64,000 nt of DNA, taken from NCBI RefSeq assembly GCF_041435335.1, contig NZ_CP108430.1, forward strand, positions 8,280,001-8,344,000. The letters run 5' to 3'. The notes under the pieces were generated by a model. The model did no database searches. It saw only the letters and a list, made by a program, of their open reading frames with translations, and had not been told where the DNA came from. Source of the stretch: Streptomyces sp. NBC_01283 (GTDB lineage Bacteria; Actinomycetota; Actinomycetes; Streptomycetales; Streptomycetaceae). A program made the position numbers and the translations under genes. Shown here one piece after another: positions 26,267 through 34,608 of this stretch (positions are counted from its first letter, which is position 1; each line of letters opens with the position of its first letter).

Positions 26267-27592
26267 TTGAACGCGTACAAGCACGTCGTCTATTGGCACG
26301 ACACCGAAAAGGTCAGCGTCGAGGCCCCCCTCCGGGAACGAGCCGACTGCGATGTCTGCATCGTCGGCGGCGGGTTCACGGGACTCTGGACCGCCTATTT
26401 CCTCAAAGAGGCCGAGCCCGCACTCGACATCCGCATAGTCGAGGCGAATTACTCCGGCTACGGCGCCTCGGGTCGCGCCGATGGTTTCGTCACGCCGACC
26501 ATCGGCAAAGACATCCAGGCCCTGGTGGAGCAATTCGGTCTCCAGCGCGCGCTCGAGGCGTCGCAGGCGGTCGGCCGGTCCATTCTGGAGATCGGCAGGT
26601 TCGCTCGCAAGAACCGCGTCGACGCGGAGTACGAGGCCAACGACTACCTCATGGTGGCCACCGACACCGCCCAGCTCAAACGGCTTGAGCACGACCGCGC
26701 TCTCGCCGAACGCATGGGCGCCGCACAGGCCGAGATCCTCCCGCGCGAGGAGTCCCGTGCCGTCATCGGATCGCCCGCGGTTCTCGGCAGCATGCGGACC
26801 GGCGGTGCGCTTGTGAACCCCTTCAAGCTCTCCCGCGGCATTGCCCGTGTGGTGCGCGAGAAGGGCGTGACGATCTACGACAACTCCCCCTGCCTGCGGG
26901 TGGAACCGGGTGTGCGGCCGACCGTCGTGACCGCCGGCGGACAGATCACGGCCGACAAGGTCGTCCTGGCCACCAACGTCCACATGGACGCCTTCCCGCC
27001 GTTCCGCAGGAAGGTCATCCCCATCTGGACGTACGCGATGGTGAGCGAGCCGCTCACCGAAGCGCAGCTGGGACGTGTGAACTGGGAGGGGCGCGAGGGC
27101 CTGGTCGAGGCCAAGTCGCTGCTCACCTGCGCCCGTTTCACCCACGACAACCGCATCATGTTCGCCGGCGGCCCGGCCCCGTACTACTACGGCAGGGACA
27201 AGCGGCAGCGGAACATGAACCGGCCCGAGGTCTACCGGGAGATCCACCGCGAGTTCATGCGGTTCTTCCCGATGTGGGGCGACGTGGAGTTCAGCTACGC
27301 CTATGGCGGGACCGCCGATGTCGTGCGTGACTTCGCCCCGCATTTCGGCAGGCTCGGCGGCGGCAACATCCTGTACGGGTACGGCTATTGCGGCAACGGC
27401 ATCGCGGCCACCCACACCGGCGGCAAGGTCCTGCGTGACCTCACGCTCGGCAAGGACACGGATCACTCGCGGCTCCTGTTCGTCGACGACGAGCGGCGCA
27501 AGCCGCCCGCCTCCTTCCCGCCCGACCCCGTCCTGTACGCCGGAGCCCGTGCCGTGGCACGGCTGATGGACTGGAAGGATTCGCGCGCATGA
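26267..27592 (+). CDS. FAD-dependent oxidoreductase of the DAO family
   Basis: A 441-residue flavoprotein of the glycine/D-amino acid oxidase (DAO) fold. The FAD motif VCIVGGGFTGLWTAYFL, a GYGASGRADGF segment typical of the subgroup and the C-terminal FAD segment GYCGNGIAATHTGG are visible. The family oxidises amines, or in some pathways alcohols and acyl chains. The start is TTG at 26267 with GAGGAG 7 bases upstream; no ATG or GTG nearby has a comparable site. It follows the methyltransferase by 40 bp and overlaps the next gene by ATGA. By analogy with methyltransferase-flavoprotein pairs that make methyl-branched or furan fatty acids, it may act on the methylated intermediate. Confidence 0.88.
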   Translation: MNAYKHVVYWHDTEKVSVEAPLRERADCDVCIVGGGFTGLWTAYFLKEAEPALDIRIVEANYSGYGASGRADGFVTPTIGKDIQALVEQFGLQRALEASQAVGRSILEIGRFARKNRVDAEYEANDYLMVATDTAQLKRLEHDRALAERMGAAQAEILPREESRAVIGSPAVLGSMRTGGALVNPFKLSRGIARVVREKGVTIYDNSPCLRVEPGVRPTVVTAGGQITADKVVLATNVHMDAFPPFRRKVIPIWTYAMVSEPLTEAQLGRVNWEGREGLVEAKSLLTCARFTHDNRIMFAGGPAPYYYGRDKRQRNMNRPEVYREIHREFMRFFPMWGDVEFSYAYGGTADVVRDFAPHFGRLGGGNILYGYGYCGNGIAATHTGGKVLRDLTLGKDTDHSRLLFVDDERRKPPASFPPDPVLYAGARAVARLMDWKDSRA

Positions 27593-28623
27593 GCCGAACC
27601 CCTAGCGGGGGGAGCGGCGCCGACCGCCCCACCGTCCTGCTGACCGGCGCGTCCGGAGTGGTCGGACGCTCACTCCTGCGGGAGCCGAACGGCCCGCGGT
27701 TCGTCGTCGCCACCCACAGCACGCCGGTGCCGGAGGCGGGTGACGGGCGATCGGTGCGCCTGGACATGTCGGCGGAACGCTTCGGTCTCGACGAGGACAG
27801 CTACGCGGCGCTCGCCGCCGAGGTCGATGTCGTCATCCACTCCGCGGGCCTGACCGAGTGGGGCCTGCCTGCCGAGGCGTACCTCCCGATCAACATCGAG
27901 GGCACCCGGCGGGTCGCGGAGTTCGCCGAACGGGCGGACGCCACCGTCCACTTCATGAGCACGGCGTTCGTCGCCGCCCTCGCGGACGGCGCGCCCGTAC
28001 CGCTCGGCGCGGACAACGTCTGCCGCAACTACATCAGCTCCAAGCGGCGGGCGGAGCAGATCCTGCGGGACAGCGGGGTGCGGCACACGGTATTCCGCCC
28101 CACCAACCTCATCGGCGACTCCACCACGGGCTGGACCTCGCAGGGTCAGATCGTCCAGCTGATGTCGGACTGGCTGGGCCGCGGCAAGGCGCCCTTCATC
28201 CCCGCCCACCCGGGCATCCGGATGGACTTCGTCCCCCAGGACCTGCTGTCCAAGTCGGTGCTGCGCGCCATCGAACTGGGCGACGACGCGGGCGAGTTCT
28301 GGGTGACGTACGGCCCGGAGGCCATGGACATCGACGCCTGTCTGCGGGTGCTGGCCAAGCACGCCGCTGGGCGGGGGCGCGCACTGACGCTGCCGCCGGT
28401 GGTGAACGCCGACGAGCTCGCCCCGGGCACCATCGAGAACACGGCTCCGCGCACCCGCTCCTTCCTGGCCGTCCTGCGGGATGTCAGTGAGGTCACCCGG
28501 TGCAGCGGCGGTGTGCTGCCCACCTCCATGCCCGAGCTGCGTGAGCGCTACGGCATTCCACAAGTCGACGACACCACGGCGTACTTGACGAGCCTGGAGT
28601 ACGCGGCGGAGCACCTCGGCTAG
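27589..28623 (+). CDS. NAD(P)-dependent epimerase/acyl reductase-like extended SDR
   Basis: A 344-residue extended SDR. The nucleotide motif VLLTGASGVVGRSLL lies near residue 20, VIHSAG follows the fourth strand, and the Tyr-Lys pair is in NYISSKRRAE. The middle part (VFRPTNLIGDSTTGWTSQGQ) resembles the NAD_binding_4 group, which includes terminal thioester reductases and fatty acyl reductases, and also the 3-beta-HSD/epimerase group. It could reduce a carbonyl or epimerise a hydroxyl of the product. It overlaps the DAO-type gene (ATGA) and precedes an SDR by 21 bp, all in one operon. Confidence 0.87.
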   Translation: MSRTPSGGSGADRPTVLLTGASGVVGRSLLREPNGPRFVVATHSTPVPEAGDGRSVRLDMSAERFGLDEDSYAALAAEVDVVIHSAGLTEWGLPAEAYLPINIEGTRRVAEFAERADATVHFMSTAFVAALADGAPVPLGADNVCRNYISSKRRAEQILRDSGVRHTVFRPTNLIGDSTTGWTSQGQIVQLMSDWLGRGKAPFIPAHPGIRMDFVPQDLLSKSVLRAIELGDDAGEFWVTYGPEAMDIDACLRVLAKHAAGRGRALTLPPVVNADELAPGTIENTAPRTRSFLAVLRDVSEVTRCSGGVLPTSMPELRERYGIPQVDDTTAYLTSLEYAAEHLG

Positions 28624-28644
28624 GACGAACGGAAGGACAGTGCT

Positions 28645-29559
28645 GTGAACGAGGAATGGAACTCGCCGGATCTGGGCGGCAAGGTGGCCGTGGTCACGGG
28701 CGCCAGCCGTGGCGTGGGCCGCGGCATCGCGCTCGCGCTCGGCGCCGCCGGGGCCACCGTGTACGTCACGGGCCGCAGCACTCGGGACGGCGCGCGCACC
28801 GAAGGACTGCCCGGCACGGTGGACGACACCGCCGAAGAGGTCACCCGGCGCGGCGGCAAGGGCATCGCCGTGCGCTGCGACCACGGATCGGCCGCGGACA
28901 ACGAGACGCTCGCCGCCCGCGTCCAGTCCGACCACGGCAAGCTGGACCTGCTGGTCAACAACGCCTGGGGAGGCTACGAACGCTCCTCCGAGGTCCGTTT
29001 CGACGCGCCCTTCTGGGACCAGCCGATGTGGCGGTACGACCTGTTCGAGACGTCGCTGCGCGCGCAGTACGACGTCACCCGCAGGCTCGTCCCGCTGATG
29101 CTGCCGCAGCAGAGCGGCCTGGTCGTCGGCATCAGCTTCTCCGACGGCGACATCTACCTCGGCCAGGTCGGCTACGACGTGTTCAAGTCGGGCTCCGACC
29201 GCATGTGCCGGGGTTTCGCCGCCGACCTGCGCAAGAAGGGCGTCGCGGCGCTCTCCCTGCACCCGGGCTTCGTGCGCACGGAACGGGTGGAGGCGGCCTG
29301 GGAGGCCATGGGCGACGGCCCCGCGTCGGTGGTGCACTCCCCGGAGTACGTGGGAAGGGCGATCGCGGCCCTGCTCGCGGACCCGGAGGTGATGGAGCGC
29401 ACGGGCAAGGTGCTCAGCACGGGCGACCTGGCTGTCGAGTACGGCTTTGCCGACGTGGACGGACGGCAGCCGCCGGCTTTCCGCCTGGAGGGCCGGATGA
29501 GCTTGGCGACCCGGATGCACCGGCTGAACAAAGTGGTCAAGTCGGCGGCGGAGCAGTAG
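28645..29559 (+). CDS. Short-chain dehydrogenase/reductase
   Basis: A 304-residue SDR with TGASRGVG near residue 19, NNAWGG in place of the common NNAG, and the Tyr-x3-Lys pair in GYDVFKSG. The serine of the triad is in GISFSDG. GTG start with GGAAGGA upstream. The C-terminal 40 residues extend beyond the core. It is the last gene of the plus-strand operon and ends before a bidirectional terminator. Probably a tailoring ketoreductase or alcohol dehydrogenase; the substrate is unknown. Confidence 0.88.
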   Translation: MNEEWNSPDLGGKVAVVTGASRGVGRGIALALGAAGATVYVTGRSTRDGARTEGLPGTVDDTAEEVTRRGGKGIAVRCDHGSAADNETLAARVQSDHGKLDLLVNNAWGGYERSSEVRFDAPFWDQPMWRYDLFETSLRAQYDVTRRLVPLMLPQQSGLVVGISFSDGDIYLGQVGYDVFKSGSDRMCRGFAADLRKKGVAALSLHPGFVRTERVEAAWEAMGDGPASVVHSPEYVGRAIAALLADPEVMERTGKVLSTGDLAVEYGFADVDGRQPPAFRLEGRMSLATRMHRLNKVVKSAAEQ

Positions 29560-29574
29560 GTCCACCGGCTCGAC

Positions 29575-29597
29575 GGGCCGCGGCAGATCCGCGGCCC
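29575..29597. terminator. Bidirectional hairpin terminator between SDR and PPTase genes
   Basis: Perfect 9-bp stem, GGGCCGCGG and CCGCGGCCC, across a CAGAT loop, between two convergent genes (stops at 29559 and 29613). No T-run. Confidence 0.75.
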
Positions 29598-29612
29598 TCG
29601 TCTGTCGTCCAG

Positions 29613-30422
29613 TCACTCCAGCAGCAGTCGGGAGGCACGCATGGTGGGGAGCCGACTCCGTCCGGCGGGGCCCTGGAGACGCAGGGCGACAGCCGCGTGG
29701 TGGCCGACGGGCGCGGGCACGTCGAAGAGCGCCCAGCCGGCGGGCACCGGCGGTGCCCAGGGCGGGGCCACTGCCTCGGCGAGGCCGACGTGATGAGCGC
29801 CGATCCCGGCGGGAAGCCCGGTGCCGATGCCTTTCAGGAAGGCCTCCTTGCGCACCCAGCAGCCGAGCAGAGCTTCCTGCCGCGCCGTGGCGGGCAGGGT
29901 GTCGAGGGCCTGCGTCTCGTCGGGATGCAGGCGCCGGGCCATCCGTTCGAGACCGGCACCGGCAACGTCCACGGAGTCGATGTCGGCCCCGACCGGCGAT
30001 GCGGCCAGCGCGTACAACGCGAAGTCGCCGGAGTGCGAGAGAGAGAAGTGCACCCCGTGGCGACCGGCGACGGCGGGACGCCCGTGCGGCTTCTCGCAGT
30101 CGGCCATTCCGCACCGCTCGCGCATCAGGACGATGTCCTGCGGCGCGGTCCCGAGACGAGCGCCGAGCAGCACGCGCAGCCCCACGTGAGACGTGACGAA
30201 GCGCGTACGAGCCGCCGGGTCCTGGAACCCGGCGGCACGCTCCGTCTCTTCGGCGTCGAGGATCCCGGCGCGGGCGGCGGCAGCCGCCGCCTGGTCCGGT
30301 ATCCGCAGCGTCCACACGTCGACGAGGTCGGTCTTGTCCGCCGCGTCGAGCGGATCGCCCGTGGCACCGGCATGAGGACCGGGCGGCCCGTCCGCCGCCC
30401 CCACCGGAAGGGAATCAGTCAT
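29613..30422 (-). CDS. Sfp-type 4'-phosphopantetheinyl transferase
   Basis: A 269-residue PPTase that moves phosphopantetheine from CoA to the Ser of ACP domains. The magnesium/CoA motif VGADIDSVD and the second motif WVRKEAFLKGIGTG are intact, and HFSLSHSGD precedes them. ATG at 30422 is used here, but an in-frame GTG at 30434 overlaps the stop of the regulator gene (TAGTG) and would add four residues including a TTA leucine. Neither start has a strong ribosome site, so it is translated by coupling to the regulator gene. It is dedicated to the ACPs of PKS1, PKS2 and the discrete ACP by position. Confidence 0.92.
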   Translation of the reverse strand: MTDSLPVGAADGPPGPHAGATGDPLDAADKTDLVDVWTLRIPDQAAAAAARAGILDAEETERAAGFQDPAARTRFVTSHVGLRVLLGARLGTAPQDIVLMRERCGMADCEKPHGRPAVAGRHGVHFSLSHSGDFALYALAASPVGADIDSVDVAGAGLERMARRLHPDETQALDTLPATARQEALLGCWVRKEAFLKGIGTGLPAGIGAHHVGLAEAVAPPWAPPVPAGWALFDVPAPVGHHAAVALRLQGPAGRSRLPTMRASRLLLE

Positions 30423-30433
30423 TAAGGGTGTCA

Positions 30434-30748
30434 CTACGGTTTGTCGAGGCCCTTCGGACCGGCCCGGAGTTCGTCGGACCACTCCGCCGAGAGAAGTGCG
30501 GCCTCCACCCGGGACCGCAGCCCCAGCTTCCTCGTGATGCTGGTCAGATGTGCCTTGACCGTCCGCTCCGCGATGCCGAGCCGACGGGCGAGCTCCCGGT
30601 TCCCCTCGCCGTCCGGCAGCACGCCGAACACTTCGAGCTCCCTCGGCGTCAGCACCCGCAGAGCGGACCGCTCCATCGATGCCAGGCGGCCGCCCCCGAC
30701 CCCTATTGGTCTCTCGACGCCTCCGCCGACCTGAATGTCCCCGTGCAT
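30434..30748 (-). CDS. Small LuxR-type regulator consisting of one GerE helix-turn-helix domain
   Basis: A 104-residue protein with a single GerE/LuxR DNA-binding domain (about 31-88, LTPRELEVFGVLPDGEGNRE; then GIAERTVKAHLTSITRKLG). There is no receiver, ATPase or ligand-binding domain, so it resembles GerE-like stand-alone regulators. ATG at 30748 has GGAG 5 bases upstream. It is co-transcribed with the PPTase gene and divergent from the FabH-like gene. As the only regulator in the cluster it is the likely pathway-specific activator, and may bind the 627-bp region upstream or the palindrome at 24871. Confidence 0.85.
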   Translation of the reverse strand: MHGDIQVGGGVERPIGVGGGRLASMERSALRVLTPRELEVFGVLPDGEGNRELARRLGIAERTVKAHLTSITRKLGLRSRVEAALLSAEWSDELRAGPKGLDKP

Positions 30749-31375
30749 GCGCTCTCCAACTCCTTGAGCCAGTCGTCACCGTGGGAGGAATCGGATCGAT
30801 TTATTTGATGCAACCGCCAATCCCCCGTTGACTCGACAGTAAATAAGGCAGCGTCCGAACTGGCCGGTCGCCGTTGGAACGTGCCTGTCCCGCACTCTAC
30901 TCCCACAGTGGGGCCGCTTGTCGGAACCGCATTCAACGCGCATGTACGTCAGTACGCCCAGGGGTGGGAATGGCGTGACGGTAGCCCGTTCACGCTATTG
31001 ACGGCAGCTCCAGTGATCGCGATCGTAACTAGTTGATCGCTCAACGCCCTGTCTTGACAAGGGCGTTCGTGGCGAGGAGGGGAGCTGTCCGGCCCGGTCT
31101 CGCGGTGGTGGTCGCCGAGGTGCGGGCATGCGTGTTTCCGTGCTTGCGCGGAATCCTTTGCAGGGATGGCGAAATGCAACCGCAGTGCGATCCTTCTATT
31201 CGCTCACCCTTCTCGATTCGCGTCCGTGTATCGAGTCGGCCGGAGGCGAGGGAAAATCTTCACCAAGTGGAATTGACGACTCCGTGTAAAAGGACCGCCC
31301 CTCATTCAGGGATCCGGAGGGCTGAATTCTCGGTGCCCACCGGTTCCTCCGCCGCCGACAGCTCGAGGTGACCGT
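30749..31375. promoter_or_regulatory. Long divergent intergenic region between the GerE-like regulator and the FabH-like gene
   Basis: 627 bp without a supportable gene; base composition is lower in G+C than the flanks, especially 30790-30850 and 31180-31290. An inverted repeat AACGCCCT / AGGGCGTT (31043-31050 and 31060-31067, 9-bp spacer) could form a hairpin or bind a regulator. It probably holds promoters for both flanking genes. Confidence 0.5.
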
Positions 31376-32371
31376 ATGTTGACCGATTCATCTGCTCTGG
31401 CCGGAGTCGGCGCCGCAACCGGAGTCGGCGCCGCAACCGGATCCAGGATCGCGGCCGTCGCCGGCGTGCGCCCGGAACGGGTCGTGAGCAACACGGAGTT
31501 GGGCGAGGGCCTCGGCGTCACGGCTGAGTGGATCGAGCGGCGGGTGGGTGTCCGCGAGCGGCGGTTCGCCGGACCGGAGGAGACCGTCACGGGGATGGGG
31601 GCGGGCGCGGCGGCGAAGGCGCTCTCGGCGGCGGGTCTCGTCCCCGCCGACGTCGACCTGCTGGTCCTTGCCACCTGCTCCATGCCGTCGCCCATGCCGA
31701 GCGGCGCGGCGTCCGTCGCGGCTCTCCTCGGCGTCCCGCACATCGCCGCTTTCGACGTCAACGCGGCCTGTGCCGGCTTCTGTTACGCCCTCGGCGTCGC
31801 CGACGGCCTCATCCGCGCCCGCACCAGCCGCTGCGCCCTGGTCATCGGGGCCGAGCGGATGACCGACTGGGTGGACCAGCAGGACGTGGACACCGCCACC
31901 GTCTTCGCCGACGGAGCCGGTGCCGCGGTGGTCGTCGCCGCGGAGCGGGCGGGAATCCACCCGGTGGAGTGGGGCGGGGACGGTGACAAGGCCGGTCTCG
32001 TCGCCATCCCCGACCGGCGCGGCAGCGTGACCATGCAGGGCCAGGCGGTCTACCGCTGGGTGACCTCGGAGCTGGCCGCGGTGGCGGCGGCGGCCTGTGC
32101 GCGCGCCGGGATCGCACCGGCCGACCTCAAGGGCTTCGTGGCGCACCAGGCGAACCTGCGGATGATCGAGCGCCTGGCAACGAGCCTCGGTGCCACCAAC
32201 GCCGCAGTGGCACGGGACATCGTGGAGACCGGCAACACCTCGGCCGCGTCGGTGCCCTTGGCGCTGTCGCGGTTGATCGACCTCGGCCAGGTGCGGCCCG
32301 GGGACCCGATCCTGTTGATGGGGTTCGGCGCGGGGCTCAGCTATGCGGCACAGGTGATTTCCTGTCCGTGA
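31376..32371 (+). CDS. 3-oxoacyl-ACP synthase III (FabH-like)
   Basis: A 331-residue KAS III with the full catalytic triad: Cys132 in VNAACAGF, His257 in VAHQAN and Asn287 in ETGNTSAAS. It condenses an acyl-CoA or acyl-ACP starter with malonyl-ACP. The N-terminus has a duplicated GVGAAT unit from a tandem 18-bp repeat (31403-31438). ATG start with GAGGTG 6 bases upstream. It is transcribed alone, right of the regulator. Either it supplies an unusual starter (short or branched chain) for the pathway's fatty acid, or it adds a two-carbon unit. It is unlike the His-less paralogue at 12653. Confidence 0.92.
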   Translation: MLTDSSALAGVGAATGVGAATGSRIAAVAGVRPERVVSNTELGEGLGVTAEWIERRVGVRERRFAGPEETVTGMGAGAAAKALSAAGLVPADVDLLVLATCSMPSPMPSGAASVAALLGVPHIAAFDVNAACAGFCYALGVADGLIRARTSRCALVIGAERMTDWVDQQDVDTATVFADGAGAAVVVAAERAGIHPVEWGGDGDKAGLVAIPDRRGSVTMQGQAVYRWVTSELAAVAAAACARAGIAPADLKGFVAHQANLRMIERLATSLGATNAAVARDIVETGNTSAASVPLALSRLIDLGQVRPGDPILLMGFGAGLSYAAQVISCP

Positions 32372-32670
32372 GGGGGCGGCGGGGGAGGTATGTACGCGGG
32401 CGGGCGTGGACAGATGGGGAGGTGCAACTCCCGCTAGCGGGCGGCCTGGTCGTCGTGGGGAAACCTCAGCGGCCCATGGGTATCGACGGGCCCGGCCCTC
32501 ATGAGAAGCGGGTGAAAGCGGGCTCCCGTGAAGCCGGACGCTTGTCACGTGCCGCCACGACCGATGCGATCCAGGCTTCGACCCGATCAGCGGCAGCCAG
32601 CCGGATCGCCCTCGGCCATCGCGAGGTCGTGCGGAACCAGTACGCCGCCACGAGACGGGACGGCTTGCTG
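32372..32670. other. Intergenic region between the biosynthetic cluster and the arsenic island
   Basis: 299 bp between convergent genes. No supportable gene, hairpin terminator or repeat was found. A short plus-strand stretch around 32540-32660 reads like degraded coding sequence (AATTDAIQASTRSAAASRI) but has no start or family match that I know. It is the likely junction of two acquired segments. Confidence 0.4.
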
Positions 32671-33084
32671 TCACCCCCGGGGCAGCAGCTCGGCCAGCAG
32701 CCCCCGGATCCGGCCCTCGATCTCGTCACGGATGGGGCGAACGGCTTCGACACCCTGACCAGCAGGGTCCTCCAGACGCCAGTCCAGATACCGTTTGCCG
32801 GGGAAGACCGGGCAGGCATCTCCACACCCCATGGTGATCACCACGTCGGAGGCTTGCACAGCCTCCGGGGTCAGGACCTTGGGCACTTGGGCGGACAGGT
32901 CGATGCCGACCTCGGCCATCGCCGCGACAACAGCCTGGTTCACGCCGGCGGCCGGGGCCGAGCCCGCCGAGCGGACCTCGATACGCCCTTGGCCGTGATG
33001 GGTGAGGAAGGCTGCGGCCATCTGCGAGCGTCCGGCGTTGTGCACGCACACGAACAGTACGGACGGCTTGGGAGCGTCAGACAC
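32671..33084 (-). CDS. arsC: Arsenate reductase (low-molecular-weight phosphatase family)
   Basis: A 137-residue LMW-PTP-fold reductase that converts arsenate to arsenite with thioredoxin or mycothiol. The P-loop FVCVHNAGRSQMA holds the nucleophilic Cys and Arg (C-x5-R), and the GCGDACPVFPG segment carries the resolving cysteine pair. The GTG at 33084 is chosen because AGGAGG stands 9 bases upstream; an ATG at 33093 would touch that site. It overlaps the end of the transporter gene. The product arsenite is exported by the transporter or methylated by ArsM. Confidence 0.93.
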   Translation of the reverse strand: MSDAPKPSVLFVCVHNAGRSQMAAAFLTHHGQGRIEVRSAGSAPAAGVNQAVVAAMAEVGIDLSAQVPKVLTPEAVQASDVVITMGCGDACPVFPGKRYLDWRLEDPAGQGVEAVRPIRDEIEGRIRGLLAELLPRG

Positions 33085-34210
33085 GGGTGGCATCCTCCTG
33101 GGCGGTGGTCGACTCGGCCTGGGGGTTGTCGGCCTGCCGACTGGGGGAGTGGGCAAAGAAGCGGCGGGACCAGAGTGCGACATGGACCAGGGCGATCAGC
33201 ACCGGCACCTCGATGAGCGGTCCGACGACGCCGGCCAGCGCCTGCCCCGAGGTCGCGCCGAACGTCGCGATGGCCACCGCGATGGCGAGCTCGAAGTTGT
33301 TGCCCGCCGCGGTGAACGCCAGCGTGGTCGCCCGCGGATGGTTGAGCCCGACCGCTCTGCCCAGGGCCATGGAACCGGCCCACATCACGGCGAAATAGAC
33401 AAGCAGCGGCAGCGCGATCCGCACCACGTCCAGGGGCTGCGAGGTGATCGCCTCGCCCTGCAGGGCGAACAGCACCACGATCGTGAACAGCAGCCCGTAC
33501 AGCGCGAACGGGCCGATCCGCGGGATCAGCTCCGACTCGTACCAAGCGCGTCCCTTGGCTCTCTCGCCGAGCTTGCGGGTCGCGAACCCAGCAGCCAGCG
33601 GGATCCCCAGGAAGATCAACACCGATCGGGCGATCTCCCACACACTCACGTCCAGGCCGGTGGTCGCAAGGCCGAGCCAGCCGGGCAGGACGGACAGATA
33701 GAACCAGCCGAGCAGGCCGAACGCCAGGACCTGGAAGACGGAGTTGAGGGCGACGAGGACGGCGGCGGCCTCGCGGTCGCCGCAGGCCAAGTCGTTCCAG
33801 ATGATGACCATCGCGATGCACCGGGCGAGCCCGACGATGATCAGGCCGGTCCGGTACTCCGGCAGGTCCGGCAGGAGGATCCAGGCGAGGGCGAACATCA
33901 GGGCCGGACCCAGCACCCAGTTCAGGACCAGCGAGGGAATCAGCAGGCGGCGATCGCGCGTGACGGATTCGAGACGGTCGTAGCGGACCTTGGCCAGGAC
34001 CGGATACATCATCACCAGCAGGCCCAGCGCGATCGGCAGGGAGACACCGGTGACGGTGACCTTCGCCAGTGCGTCCCCCAGGCCGGGGACCAGCCGGCCG
34101 AGTCCGAGGCCGGCGGCCATGGCGATCAGGATCCACACCGCCAGGTAGCGGTCCACCAGTGACAGCCGTCCGGTCACCGACCCCGACGGGGAAGCCGATC
34201 CCTCGCTCAC
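33077..34210 (-). CDS. acr3: Arsenite efflux permease of the ACR3 family
   Basis: A 377-residue protein with about ten membrane helices. The family signature GLARCIAMVIIWNDLA contains the functionally required cysteine, and the second signature region is near FTAAGNNFELAIAVAI. It exports arsenite using the proton gradient. The GTG start overlaps the arsR stop (GTGA), so the three genes arsR-acr3-arsC are one operon. The C-terminal tail is polar and variable. Confidence 0.94.
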   Translation of the reverse strand: MSEGSASPSGSVTGRLSLVDRYLAVWILIAMAAGLGLGRLVPGLGDALAKVTVTGVSLPIALGLLVMMYPVLAKVRYDRLESVTRDRRLLIPSLVLNWVLGPALMFALAWILLPDLPEYRTGLIIVGLARCIAMVIIWNDLACGDREAAAVLVALNSVFQVLAFGLLGWFYLSVLPGWLGLATTGLDVSVWEIARSVLIFLGIPLAAGFATRKLGERAKGRAWYESELIPRIGPFALYGLLFTIVVLFALQGEAITSQPLDVVRIALPLLVYFAVMWAGSMALGRAVGLNHPRATTLAFTAAGNNFELAIAVAIATFGATSGQALAGVVGPLIEVPVLIALVHVALWSRRFFAHSPSRQADNPQAESTTAQEDATRV

Positions 34211-34608
34211 GTTGCGGCCCCGACCGACTCGTCACGGGACGGGGAGGACTGGGTGTCCGGGCGCGTCAGGATCGCGGCCAGCCGGTCCGTCTTCTCCGGC
34301 AGCAACCGGTAATACACCCACGTCCCCCGACGCTCGGAGGCGATCAGACCGGCCTGCTTCAGCAGCTTGAGGTGATGAGAGATCGTCGGCTGCGACAGGT
34401 CGAAGGCCGGGGTCAGGTCGCACACGCAGATCTCACCGCCATCGCGCGAGGCGATCATCGACAGCAGCCGTAGCCGCACCGGGTCGCCCAGGGCCTTGAA
34501 GACCGGCGCCAGCTCGGCGGCCTGGTCCTCGTCCAGCGGGGCGCCGAGCAGCGTCGGGCAGCACCCCTCGGCGTCCTGCCCGAGCACCACGAGCTCTTGT
34601 TTTGACAT
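34207..34608 (-). CDS. arsR: ArsR-family arsenite-responsive repressor
   Basis: A 133-residue winged-helix repressor. The helix-turn-helix is at LSQPTISHHLKLLKQAGLI and the metalloid site is the ICVCDL cysteine pair just before it; further Cys lie near the N-terminus (GCCPT). Arsenite binding releases the DNA. It is the first gene of the ars operon and divergent from arsM, so it probably controls both. The start codon overlaps the first copy of the repeat described in the operator region. Confidence 0.94.
   Translation of the reverse strand: MSKQELVVLGQDAEGCCPTLLGAPLDEDQAAELAPVFKALGDPVRLRLLSMIASRDGGEICVCDLTPAFDLSQPTISHHLKLLKQAGLIASERRGTWVYYRLLPEKTDRLAAILTRPDTQSSPSRDESVGAAT

Noticed and set aside
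30949..31179. Small minus-strand open frame in the long intergenic region
   Set aside because: No ribosome site, His/Arg-rich composition and no domain; it overlaps the hairpin at 31043-31067.
32372..32670. Insertion sequence or tRNA at the cluster/arsenic island junction
   Set aside because: No terminal inverted repeats, transposase fragments or cloverleaf could be recognised.
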